Positions 6,958-14,124 are shown, numbered from the stretch's first letter. The stretch: 14,893 nucleotides of DNA from JBGPFS01 sp041483455 (GCA_041483455.1 JBGPFS010000039.1:1-14893); one strand, 5' to 3'. Notes: generated by a model not told the origin, from the sequence alone. Made by a program: numbers and translations.

Positions 6958-7656
6958 ATGGCCGCTACGATCCTCATCGTCGAAGACGAGTTCGCGGTCG
7001 CCCGCGGGATCCAGTTCGCCCTCCAGCAGGAGGGCTACGAGGTGACCGTCGCCCGGTCGGGCGAGGAGGGCCTCGACATCGCCACGAACCAGGCGCCCGA
7101 TCTCGTCGTGCTCGACGTCCGGCTGCCCGGGATGGACGGCTTCGAGGTCCTGCGTCGGCTCCGGGCGAATGGGTCGAAGGCGCCGGTCCTCGTCCTGACC
7201 GCCCGCGACGACGAGGTCGACAAGGTGATCGGCCTGGAGCTCGGGGCGGACGACTACCTGACCAAGCCGTTCGGCCTGCGCGAGCTGATGAGCCGGATCA
7301 AGGCCCTGCTCCGGCGCGCCTACGGCGATCTGGCCGACGCGGCTGGCGGCCGGGTGATCCGGCACCGCGACCTGCTGATCGACCTCGAGCGGCGGCGCGT
7401 CCAGCGCGGTCGCCGGCGGGTCAGCCTGACCGCCACCGAGTTCGAGATCCTCCGCCACCTCGCCAGCCGACCGGGCCGCGTCTACACCCGGCGCGAGCTC
7501 CTGGAGCTCCTGCGCGACTACGAGGCCCTCGATCAGGACGAGAAGACGATCAACGTCCACGTGAGCCACCTGCGCGAGAAGATCGAGGACGATCCATCGT
7601 CGCCGGTCTTCGTGCTGACCGTCCGAGGGGCCGGCTACGCCTTCGCCGAGCGCTGA
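6958..7656 (+). CDS. OmpR/PhoB-family response regulator
   Basis: This 232-residue transcription factor is switched by phosphorylation. The receiver domain (1-120) has the acidic pair in VEDE (E9, D10, E11), the phosphorylation site D53 in VVLDVRLPGMDG, T81 in LVLTARDD and K103 in LTKPFG. The winged-helix DNA-binding domain (about 134-230) shows SLTATEFEILRHLASRPGRV, VHVSHLREKIE and VRGAGYAF, as in PhoB and MprA. The sensor kinase lies 67 bp downstream, followed by an HtrA protease, so the pair probably controls envelope stress genes and perhaps its own operon. The specific name cannot be assigned from sequence alone. The ATG start lacks a ribosome-binding site and may be leaderless. Confidence 0.95.
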   Translation: MAATILIVEDEFAVARGIQFALQQEGYEVTVARSGEEGLDIATNQAPDLVVLDVRLPGMDGFEVLRRLRANGSKAPVLVLTARDDEVDKVIGLELGADDYLTKPFGLRELMSRIKALLRRAYGDLADAAGGRVIRHRDLLIDLERRRVQRGRRRVSLTATEFEILRHLASRPGRVYTRRELLELLRDYEALDQDEKTINVHVSHLREKIEDDPSSPVFVLTVRGAGYAFAER

Positions 7657-7674
7657 GCCCGGACCGGCGGCGGG

Positions 7675-7702
7675 GGTCGGCCCCACCCCGGCGCGGCCGA
7701 CC
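7675..7702 (+). promoter_or_regulatory. Perfect inverted repeat between regulator and kinase genes
   Basis: GGTCGGCC (7675-7682) and GGCCGACC (7695-7702) form an 8-bp perfect stem with a 12-nt loop. It lies in the 67-bp gap between the response regulator stop and the kinase start. It could act as an intercistronic RNA hairpin that sets the regulator to kinase ratio, or as a binding site. Confidence 0.4.
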
Positions 7703-7723
7703 GGGCAGGGTCTGCGCCGGCTC

Positions 7724-9313
7724 GTGCGGCGATTCATCCCGCGAACGTTCCAGGCCCGCCTGACGCTCGCCTTCGTTGGCGTCGTCGCCCTGACCCTGAC
7801 GCTCGTCTTCGTCGCCGTCCTGAACCGGGTCGACGACTATTTCTACCGCCAGCAGCTCGACGATCTGGCCAACCGGGCATTGACCGTGCGCGGGCTCCTC
7901 GGCGCCACCTCGAACCGGCTGGCCGGCGATCGACCGGTGGTCCGACCGGACAACACGCTCGACCCCGCCGTCGCCGCCTACCTGACCGACGCGGAGACCC
8001 AGCGCCTGTTTGCCGACCAGCTCGCTCAGGCGGACGTCGACGTCGCGATCGGCCAGCTGACCGTCGGCTCGGACGGGATCCGTCACGTGGTGCCCGTCGC
8101 GAACGGCACGATCAGGATGGCGCTCGAGGCGCAGCCGGCCCGGGGCCAGGCGCGCGACGCGATGGTCTTCCCCGACCTGGCCCCGATCCAGCAGAACGAC
8201 CTGTTCACCTACGGCCTCGAGGTGCGCCTCTCGAACCCGTACACATACCGGGCCTCCACGGTGGCTGCCATCACCGGGCTGCTCCTGTTCATCGGGATGG
8301 GCGCCCTGGCGCTCTCGCTGATCGTGGCGGCCCTCCTGGCCCGGCGCTTCACGACACCGCTCCGCCGCCTGACCGAGGCCGCCCGGGGACTCACCGAGGG
8401 CGACCTGACCCGCCGGGTCGGGCTCGTCCCGGCGAGCAGCGGCAGCACGGAGCTCGCCGCGCTCTCGCGCCAGTTCGACCAGATGGCGGCCCGCCTCGAG
8501 GAGAGCGTCCGGATCGTCCGCCGCGACCGGGACCGAAGCCGCGACTTCCTGGCCGACGTCTCGCACGAGCTCCGGACGCCCATCGCCGCCCTGCTCACCT
8601 TCAACGAGCTCCTGCTCGGGACCGCCGGCGCCGACCCGGACACCCGGGCCGAGTTCCTCGAATCGAGCCACGGCCAGCTCGAGCGGCTCGACTGGCTGGC
8701 CCAGAACCTGCTCGACCTCTCCAAGCTCGATTCGGGGCTCGTGCTCCTCGACCTGCGCCCCGACGACCTCCGCGGGGCGATCGAGTCGGCGGTCGAGCAG
8801 GCCGAGCCGACCGCGGTCCGACGCGGGATCGCCCTGTCGGCGATCCTGCCGGACCGCCCGCTCCGCCTCCGCCACGACCCGCCGCGGATCGGCCAGGTGG
8901 TGACGAACCTGATCGGGAACGCCCTGAAGTTCACGCCGCGGGGCGGAACCGTGACCGTCGAGCTCCGGCCGTCGGCCGACGGCGGAGGCCGGATCGAGGT
9001 CCGGGATACCGGCGTCGGGATCGATGCGGCCGAGCTGCCCCACATCTTCGACCGGTTCTATCGGGGCTCGCTCGCGAACGAGGCCCGTGGCAGCGGCAGC
9101 GGGCTCGGGTTGTCGATCGTCAAGTCGATCGTCGACATGCACGCGGGCCGGGTCACGGTCGACAGTCGACTCGGTGTCGGCTCGACGTTCGTGGTGACGC
9201 TCCCGCGCGACCCCCGGATAACACCTGACGAGGCCGACGAGGCCGACGTCACCGGCGAGATGTCGGATTCTTCACCGCCCGAGCCGTCGAGCCTGAACAC
9301 CGGCCGGGCATGA
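7724..9313 (+). CDS. Membrane sensor histidine kinase (two-component system)
   Basis: This 529-residue inner-membrane kinase is the partner of the upstream response regulator. Transmembrane helix 1 is about residues 11-33, followed by an extracytoplasmic sensor segment (about 34-177) with no family I recognise. Helix 2 is about 178-206. A HAMP linker follows (about 204-258), with TTPLRRLTEAARGLTEGDL. The HisKA domain has the phospho-accepting histidine H281 in DVSHELRTP. The ATPase domain has the N box NLIGNALKF (395-403), G1 DTGVGI (428-433), the F box FDRFYRG and G2 GSGSGLGLSIV. The tail (498-529) is acidic and low in complexity, with a DEADEAD repeat. GTG at 7724 is the only reasonable start just ahead of helix 1. 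The layout resembles MprB and similar kinases that sit next to HtrA proteases. Confidence 0.95.
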   Translation: MRRFIPRTFQARLTLAFVGVVALTLTLVFVAVLNRVDDYFYRQQLDDLANRALTVRGLLGATSNRLAGDRPVVRPDNTLDPAVAAYLTDAETQRLFADQLAQADVDVAIGQLTVGSDGIRHVVPVANGTIRMALEAQPARGQARDAMVFPDLAPIQQNDLFTYGLEVRLSNPYTYRASTVAAITGLLLFIGMGALALSLIVAALLARRFTTPLRRLTEAARGLTEGDLTRRVGLVPASSGSTELAALSRQFDQMAARLEESVRIVRRDRDRSRDFLADVSHELRTPIAALLTFNELLLGTAGADPDTRAEFLESSHGQLERLDWLAQNLLDLSKLDSGLVLLDLRPDDLRGAIESAVEQAEPTAVRRGIALSAILPDRPLRLRHDPPRIGQVVTNLIGNALKFTPRGGTVTVELRPSADGGGRIEVRDTGVGIDAAELPHIFDRFYRGSLANEARGSGSGLGLSIVKSIVDMHAGRVTVDSRLGVGSTFVVTLPRDPRITPDEADEADVTGEMSDSSPPEPSSLNTGRA

Positions 9314-9315
9314 TG

Positions 9316-9353
9316 GCGACAGACGCTCACGGATGGACCGCTCCATCTGTCGC
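9316..9353 (+). promoter_or_regulatory. Nested inverted repeat between kinase and HtrA genes
   Basis: GCGACAGA (9316-9323) is perfectly complementary to TCTGTCGC (9346-9353). Inside it GATGG (9332-9336) can pair with CCATC (9343-9347). The structure fills most of the gap between the kinase stop and the protease start. It could be an attenuator, a weak terminator, or an operator for the neighbouring response regulator. Its position also argues against starting htrA at the ATG at 9333, which lies inside it. Confidence 0.4.
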
Positions 9354-9383
9354 ACCGACCCCAGCGAGGAGACCCCGACAGCG

Positions 9384-10733
9384 ATGACCGATCAGCCTCT
9401 CGATGGCCCGCGGCCGGACGACGCGCCGACCGCCCCCATCGCCCCTCCCCCGGCGGAGACCGGGCCGTCTTCGTACTCACCGGCCCCGGACGCGCCGACC
9501 GAATGGCAGCGCCAGAACTGGCCGGCGCCCGAGCGCCCGACCCCCGAGACCTGGTTCGAGCCGAGCGTCCCACCCGCGCCTCCGGCGGCGAAGCTCGCCC
9601 GGAGTCGGGCGACCGTCGGCATCGGGACGCTCCTCGCCGTCTCGGTACTGACAGCGGGGCTCGCCTCGGGTGGCACCTACCTCGCGATCCGGGCTTCCGG
9701 GAGCGCCGACCGCACCGTCGCCACGATCGCGCCGGCCGGCCAGCCGACCGGCGCCGCGAATCCCGTGACGATCGATGAATCGTCGGCCATCGTGAACGTC
9801 GCCCAGAAGGTGAGCCCCGCCGTCGTCCAGATCGTGACCGGCAGCGCGCCGAGCCAGACCGACCCGCTGGCCCAGCAGGGCGTCGGTTCCGGGGTCATCT
9901 TCGACCGCAACGGCTGGATCCTCACGAACCGGCACGTGGTGACCGGCGCGACCAGGCTGACGGTCCAGCTGAAGGATGGCCGGGAGTTCGACGGAACGGT
10001 CTACGGGATCGACACCCTGACCGACCTGGCGATCGTGAAGATCGAGGCGACCGACCTGCCGACGGCGACGATCGGTGACTCATCCGAGCTCAAGGTCGGT
10101 CAGCTGGCGATCGCGATCGGCAGCCCGCTGGGCACGTATTCGAACTCGGTCACGAGCGGCATCGTCTCGGCCATGGGCCGCAGCATCCAGGTCGACGGCG
10201 GGCCGATCAACAACCTCATCCAGACCGACACCGCGATCAATCCCGGCAACAGCGGTGGGCCGCTCCTCGACGCGCTGGGCAACGTCATCGGGATCAACAC
10301 GGCGATCGCCAAGAACGCCGAGGGGATCGGCTTCGCGATCCCGATCAACATCGCCCGCCCGATCATGCAGCAGGCGGTCGCCGGCCAGCAGCTCGCCCGC
10401 CCCTGGATCGGCGTCCGCTACGTCGCGATCGACCTCCAGCTCCAGAAGCAGAAGAACCTTCCGGTCTCGGCGGGGGCGCTGATCGGTCCCGGCGTCGACG
10501 CCAACGGCCAGGCCACCGTGGGCATCGTCGCGGGCAGCCCGGCGGCGAAGGCGGGCCTCAAGGATGGCGACATCATCACCGCGGTCGAGGGCCAGGCGAT
10601 CGACGGCGATCACCCGCTCGACGCGGTCCTCAGCCAGTTCGCGCCGGGGCGGACGGTGACCCTCGGCATCCTTCGAGACGGGCAGAAGCTCGAGCTCCAG
10701 CTCCTGCTCGGGACCCGGCCCACGAACCTCTAG
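9384..10733 (+). CDS. htrA: Membrane-anchored HtrA/DegP-family serine protease with PDZ domain (PepD-like)
   Basis: This 449-residue enzyme degrades or refolds damaged envelope proteins. The first ~75 residues are Pro-rich and cytoplasmic, followed by one transmembrane helix (about 76-100). The chymotrypsin-like domain carries the full triad: H184 in TNRHVV, D214 in TDLAIVKI and S290 in NPGNSGGPLL. A single PDZ domain covers about 343-440, with VGIVAGSPAAKAGLKDGDIITAV. The Pro-rich tail, single anchor and single PDZ match actinobacterial PepD/HtrA proteins rather than periplasmic DegP. The ATG at 9384 has GAGGAG about 12 nt upstream; an alternative ATG at 9333 falls inside an inverted repeat and lacks a ribosome-binding site. 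The gene follows the kinase by 70 bp and is probably controlled by the adjacent two-component system, as pepD is by MprAB. Confidence 0.93.
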   Translation: MTDQPLDGPRPDDAPTAPIAPPPAETGPSSYSPAPDAPTEWQRQNWPAPERPTPETWFEPSVPPAPPAAKLARSRATVGIGTLLAVSVLTAGLASGGTYLAIRASGSADRTVATIAPAGQPTGAANPVTIDESSAIVNVAQKVSPAVVQIVTGSAPSQTDPLAQQGVGSGVIFDRNGWILTNRHVVTGATRLTVQLKDGREFDGTVYGIDTLTDLAIVKIEATDLPTATIGDSSELKVGQLAIAIGSPLGTYSNSVTSGIVSAMGRSIQVDGGPINNLIQTDTAINPGNSGGPLLDALGNVIGINTAIAKNAEGIGFAIPINIARPIMQQAVAGQQLARPWIGVRYVAIDLQLQKQKNLPVSAGALIGPGVDANGQATVGIVAGSPAAKAGLKDGDIITAVEGQAIDGDHPLDAVLSQFAPGRTVTLGILRDGQKLELQLLLGTRPTNL

Positions 10734-10740
10734 GAGAGGA

Positions 10741-10771
10741 GGCTGGCCGGCGCCGGACGGCCCGGTCAGCC
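10741..10771. terminator. Strong hairpin between converging htrA and folB
   Basis: GGCTGGCCGG (10741-10750) pairs with CCGGTCAGCC (10762-10771) over 10 bp with one G-U pair; the 11-nt loop can pair further. It lies 8 bp past the htrA stop and 10 bp from the folB stop on the other strand. There is no T-tract. A two-way terminator for the converging units is the simplest reading. Confidence 0.5.
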
Positions 10772-10780
10772 GGGGCCGGG

Positions 10781-11179
10781 TCAGCTGCGCGGGCGCATCA
10801 GCCCCGCGCGATCGCCCGACCGCCGGCGCCAGATCTCGACGCCCGCGTAGGCGAGGACGCCGTCGATCGGAGCCTGCGGCTTGCGGACCCGCACGACCGC
10901 CTCGGCGACGAGCGGGAAGGTGGCGAGCATCTCGTGGGCGATCGCCTCGGCCAGGGCCTCGATCAGCCGGTAGCTCGTCGACTCGACGATCGCACGGGTC
11001 GTGTCGAAGACGGCCCCGTAGTCGACCGTCCTGGCGAGGTCGTCGTCGACGCCGGCCGGCTGGAGGTTGAGGAACAGCTCCACGTCCACGTGGAAGGGCT
11101 GGGCCTCCACCTGCTCGCGCTCGTGCACGCCGTGCCGACCCTGGAAGACCATGTCGTGAAGGACGATCCGGTCGCTCAC
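10781..11179 (-). CDS. folB: Dihydroneopterin aldolase
   Basis: This 132-residue enzyme converts 7,8-dihydroneopterin to 6-hydroxymethyl-dihydropterin in folate synthesis. The start region IVLHDMVFQGRHGVHERE aligns well with the Staphylococcus aureus enzyme, placing the conserved glutamate at E22. TVDYGAVFD (51-59), E74 in LIEALAEAIA and the catalytic K100 in VRVRKPQAPI also match. The GTG start at 11179 shares GTGA with the folP stop, so the two are translationally coupled. A longer open frame running upstream to 12232 is only an out-of-frame reading through folP. It is the last gene of the folC-folP-folB unit and converges on htrA. Confidence 0.93.
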   Translation of the reverse strand: MSDRIVLHDMVFQGRHGVHEREQVEAQPFHVDVELFLNLQPAGVDDDLARTVDYGAVFDTTRAIVESTSYRLIEALAEAIAHEMLATFPLVAEAVVRVRKPQAPIDGVLAYAGVEIWRRRSGDRAGLMRPRS

Positions 11180-12183
11180 CGCCGGATCATCCCACTGTCG
11201 CCGCGGACCACCGCGTCGGTCATCCGGGCGACCCGGACGTTCGCTCGCACGTCGTGCACGCGGACGATGTCGACCCCGGCCGCGATCCCCAGCGCGGTGG
11301 TCGCGAGCGTCGCCTCGAGCCGCTCCTCGGGCGGGAGGTCCAGGACCCTCCCCAGGGTCGACTTGCGCGACGTCCCGAGCAGGATCGGCCGGCCCAGGAG
11401 CCGGATCGCGGCCAGGTCGCGCAGCAAGGCGAGGTTGTGGTGGGGCGCCTTGCCGAAGCCGAACCCCGGATCCACGATGAGCGACGCCGGATCGCAGCCG
11501 GCGGCGACCGCCCGCTCGAGTGCCCGCTCGAGATCGGCCAGGATCTCGACCATCAGGTTCGCGTAGCGCGCCTCGGCCCGGTTGTGCATGACGATGAGCG
11601 GCGCCCGGTGGGCCGCGGCGACCCGGGCGAGCGCGTCGTCCTGGGCGACCCCCCAGACGTCGTTGAGCAGGTCCGCGCCCGCCTCGAGGCCGGCCTCGGC
11701 GACCGCCGGCTTGACCGTGTCGACGCTGATCGGCACGTCCGGATGCGCCGCCCGGACCGCCCTGATCACCGGCACGATCCGCGCGATCTCCTCGGCCGCC
11801 TCGACCTCGGCGTGGCCCGGGCGACTCGATTCGCCGCCGACGTCGAGCAGGTCGGCGCCCTCGGCGACCATCCGATCGGCCGTCTCGAGCGCGCGCCCCA
11901 CGGGATCGGCGGACCCGGAGGGAGACCGGCTCTCCCGCCCGGCCGTCGTCGCAGGCGCGAGGAGCCCGTCGCCCGAGAATGAATCGGGCGTGACGTTGAG
12001 GATCCCCATCACGAACGTCCGCTCGCCCCAGGCGAACGTCCGGCCCCGGATCGTCGTCGCCCCGGGCGCGGTCGGCAGCCCGCTCGGCGCACCGGACGGG
12101 TCGAGGAACGACGGCGTGGCATCGCCACCGCCCCCACCGCCCGCCTGGACGCCGCGCTCGGTCGGGAGCTGTCGCTCGGTCAT
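11176..12183 (-). CDS. folP: Dihydropteroate synthase with extended N-terminus and loop insertion
   Basis: This 335-residue TIM-barrel enzyme joins p-aminobenzoate to hydroxymethyl-dihydropterin diphosphate and is the sulfonamide target. Visible motifs are GILNVTPDSFS (60-70), DVGGESSRPG (114-123), VDTVKP (154-159), NDVWG (174-178), VMHN (198-201), DPGFGFGK (238-245), GTSRKS (270-275) and RVHDV (308-312). The protein is longer than the usual ~270-285 residues for two reasons. It has a ~45-residue N-terminal extension with a six-glycine run (15-20) and a ~24-residue Ser/Pro/Gly-rich insertion (74-97) directly after the pABA/pterin loop DSFSGDG, where most family members read DSFSDGG. The ATG at 12183 overlaps the folC stop as ATGA, and no other start lies before the first barrel strand. 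That supports the extension as real. Confidence 0.93.
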   Translation of the reverse strand: MTERQLPTERGVQAGGGGGGDATPSFLDPSGAPSGLPTAPGATTIRGRTFAWGERTFVMGILNVTPDSFSGDGLLAPATTAGRESRSPSGSADPVGRALETADRMVAEGADLLDVGGESSRPGHAEVEAAEEIARIVPVIRAVRAAHPDVPISVDTVKPAVAEAGLEAGADLLNDVWGVAQDDALARVAAAHRAPLIVMHNRAEARYANLMVEILADLERALERAVAAGCDPASLIVDPGFGFGKAPHHNLALLRDLAAIRLLGRPILLGTSRKSTLGRVLDLPPEERLEATLATTALGIAAGVDIVRVHDVRANVRVARMTDAVVRGDSGMIRR

Positions 12184-13637
12184 CGGACGGCCGCGGCGAG
12201 CCCGGGCCGGTCGCCCGCAACGGGCGCGACAAGGGCCTCCGGACCGCCGGCCCAGGCGAGCGCGCCCGGGTCCCGCAGGTCGGGGTCGTCGATCAGCAAC
12301 GCCCGGACCGCTCCGACGAGGTAGAGCGAGCCGGCGACCACCACGGGCCCGGGAGCCTCCGCGAGCGCCAGAGCGAGCGCCGCCTCGACGCTCGGCTCCA
12401 CGGTCGGGGCCGACGCGCCGCGACCGCCCGGCGCGACGGCGGCCCAGCCCGCCGCGAGGCGCTCGGCCGGGAGAGCGCGCGTCATCGGCAGCTGGGTCAG
12501 GATCACGTGGGCGCCCCGCAGCGACTCCGCCCCGACGAGTGCGGCCAGGACCCCCGCGACGTCCTTGTCGGCCATCGAGGCCAGCACCAGGGTGAGCGGC
12601 GGCGGGTGTGCCTCGTCACCACCGCGGAGGTGGGAACGAAGATCGTCGAGCGCCCGGGCGAGGACCGCCGCACCGGCCGGGTTGTGGGCGCCGTCGAGCA
12701 GCACCTCGCGCGGCCCGAGAGCCCCGAGCGTCCCGGCCGGCAGGTCGATCAGCTCGAGACGGCCGGGCCAGCGCGCCTCGCCGTAGCCGCGCCGGCGGGC
12801 ATCCGGGTCGACCGTCGCGATGCCGGCCGCCTCGAGGGCGTCGAGGAGGGCGTCGGCGACCGCGACGTTCGCCGCCTGGTGTCGCCCGCGGAGGCCGACC
12901 CTCGTCTCGCCGAGGCGCGGCAGCAGCACCCGGATCCCGTCGCGGTCCCAGCCGAGCAGGGGGGCCGGCGCGACCTCGGTGAGCGGAACGCCGAGGCGCC
13001 GGGCCCGGCGCCGGACGATCGTGAGGGCCTCACCGGTCGCCCCGGTGACGGCCCGGTCGCCACGCTCCACGATCGCAGCCTTCTCGCGGGCGATGGCGCC
13101 GACCGTGTCGCCCAGCCGATCCGTGTGATCGAGGTCGACGTTCGTGATCGCGGCGACGCCGCCGTCCCAGGCGTGCGTGGCGTCGAGCCGGCCGCCGAGC
13201 CCCACCTCGACGAGGGCCAGGTCGACCCCGACCTCTGCGAACCAGCGGAAGACGATCGCGGTGAGCAGCTCGAACTCGGTCGGCTGACCGTGGCGCCGGG
13301 CGACCCGATCGGCCATCGGGAGGACCTCGGCGACGAGCCGGGCGAACGTGTCCGGCTCGACGAGACGGCCGCTCACCTGCAGCCGCTCCCGGTAGCTGAC
13401 GAGGTGGGGCTTGGGCGTCTCGCCGACCCGTCGGCCGGCGGCCCGGAGGGCGGCCCCCGCGAGCGCCAGGACGCTGCCCTTGCCGTTCGTTCCGGCGACG
13501 AGCGCGCCGCGCAGCCCGAGCTGCGGGTCGCCGAGCTCACGGAGGAGCGCCCGGGTCCGCCCGAGGCCCAGCCGGATCCCGAACCGGCCGCGCTCGGCGA
13601 GCGCGCGCACGGCGCCTTCGTAGGTGAGGGCGGTCAT
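12180..13637 (-). CDS. folC: Folylpolyglutamate synthase / dihydrofolate synthase (FolC, Mur ligase family)
   Basis: This 485-residue ATP-dependent ligase adds glutamate to dihydropteroate or folates. The Mur-type central domain has the P-loop GTNGKGS (49-55), HLVSYRERLQVSG (78-90) and VEVGLGGRLDAT (143-154). TNVDLDHT (165-172) and K186 in REKAAI, the likely carbamylated lysine, follow. The C-terminal domain has LLDGAHNPAG (313-322) and VAGSLYLVG (434-442). The length is slightly above the usual ~420-450, with extra Ala/Gly-rich stretches. There is no good Shine-Dalgarno sequence close to the ATG at 13637. A GGAGG 24 nt upstream instead serves a possible six-codon mini-ORF whose stop overlaps this ATG. 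The gene overlaps folP by 4 nt. Whether it has both dihydrofolate synthase and polyglutamate synthase activity cannot be read from sequence. Confidence 0.94.
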   Translation of the reverse strand: MTALTYEGAVRALAERGRFGIRLGLGRTRALLRELGDPQLGLRGALVAGTNGKGSVLALAGAALRAAGRRVGETPKPHLVSYRERLQVSGRLVEPDTFARLVAEVLPMADRVARRHGQPTEFELLTAIVFRWFAEVGVDLALVEVGLGGRLDATHAWDGGVAAITNVDLDHTDRLGDTVGAIAREKAAIVERGDRAVTGATGEALTIVRRRARRLGVPLTEVAPAPLLGWDRDGIRVLLPRLGETRVGLRGRHQAANVAVADALLDALEAAGIATVDPDARRRGYGEARWPGRLELIDLPAGTLGALGPREVLLDGAHNPAGAAVLARALDDLRSHLRGGDEAHPPPLTLVLASMADKDVAGVLAALVGAESLRGAHVILTQLPMTRALPAERLAAGWAAVAPGGRGASAPTVEPSVEAALALALAEAPGPVVVAGSLYLVGAVRALLIDDPDLRDPGALAWAGGPEALVAPVAGDRPGLAAAVR

Positions 13638-13654
13638 GCCCGCGGCCGATCCAT
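13634..13654 (-). CDS. Possible six-codon leader mini-ORF (MDRPRA) coupled to folC
   Basis: An ATG at 13654 has GGAGG at ideal spacing (6 nt). Six codons later the TGA overlaps the folC ATG as ATGA. The mini-ORF therefore owns the best ribosome-binding site in front of folC. Termination and restart could deliver ribosomes to folC. It may also be chance in a GC-rich region. Confidence 0.25.
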   Translation of the reverse strand: MDRPRA

Positions 13655-13677
13655 CGGGCGCCTCCGGCTCGATCCGC

Positions 13678-14067
13678 TCACTCGCGGGTGAGCTCGTCCT
13701 CGTAGAACACGCACTGGTTGAAGCGCGGCGTCAGGCACACGTCGTTCACGTAGCCCTGCTCCATGTGGACACTGCCCCGGAGCTGACATCGGGAGACGTT
13801 CGTGTCCTGACGGAGGAGCGCCTTGAGCAGGTGGGGCGCCTGGATCGGGATCGCGCCACGGGTCCCGGTCATGTAGAAGTGGGGGCAGACGTTCCGGCGC
13901 AGGTTCGGCATCGCGAACCCGCCGCGGCCCGCGGGCGGGAGCGGCGGGTAGCCCGGGCGCGGGCCGGACTCGACGGCCGGCGCTACGCGCGGGATCGGTG
14001 CGATCCCGAATGCGGGACGACCGGTCGGGCCAGCGGGACGGGCGGCCTTCGGGTCGCGAGCCTGCAC
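13678..14067 (-). CDS. Small four-cysteine protein of unknown function
   Basis: I do not recognise a named family. With the GTG start at 14067, preceded by AAGGGGAGG, it is 129 residues. Residues 1-50 are Pro/Gly/Arg rich and probably disordered. Residues 53-129 form a compact-looking domain with four cysteines, C61 (in CPHFYMTG), C94, C111 and C119, plus H63 and H101. The C94-x16-C111-x7-C119 spacing, the CP start and the CL..F..C.FY ending resemble a four-cysteine module that I recall, unverified, from Chloroflexi LysM and transcription-related proteins (CPxLGL...C...YCL...CP). Binding of zinc or an iron-sulfur cluster is therefore possible. The ATG at codon 53 is an alternative start that keeps the whole domain. 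Its stop lies 40 nt before folC on the same strand, so it may be co-transcribed with the folate genes. No transmembrane segment or signal peptide is seen. Confidence 0.6.
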   Translation of the reverse strand: MQARDPKAARPAGPTGRPAFGIAPIPRVAPAVESGPRPGYPPLPPAGRGGFAMPNLRRNVCPHFYMTGTRGAIPIQAPHLLKALLRQDTNVSRCQLRGSVHMEQGYVNDVCLTPRFNQCVFYEDELTRE

Positions 14068-14104
14068 GTGCCTCCCCTTCGTTCGACGGCCTGTGCGCGA
14101 GAAA

Positions 14105-14124
14105 GCACGCCCCACAAGGCGTGC
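14105..14124 (-). promoter_or_regulatory. Hairpin in the leader of the four-cysteine gene
   Basis: GCACGCC (14105-14111) and GGCGTGC (14118-14124) form a perfect 7-bp stem with a 6-nt loop. It lies about 40 nt before the GTG start in the roughly 135-bp gap between two divergent genes. It may be a leader hairpin or a protein-binding palindrome. Confidence 0.3.

Noticed and set aside
7550..9142. A 530-codon open frame antisense to the histidine kinase
   Set aside because: The composition is a mirror of the kinase codons, with no recognisable motif. The sense frame has all kinase boxes.
9228..9251. GACGAGGCC direct repeat in the kinase tail as a mobile-element or regulatory repeat
   Set aside because: It encodes a simple DEADEAD acidic tail and is a short in-frame duplication; nothing suggests a separate element.
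11180..12232. Upstream extension of the folB reading frame
   Set aside because: It reads through folP in another frame as Arg/Gly-rich sequence. FolB similarity starts exactly at the GTG that overlaps the folP stop.
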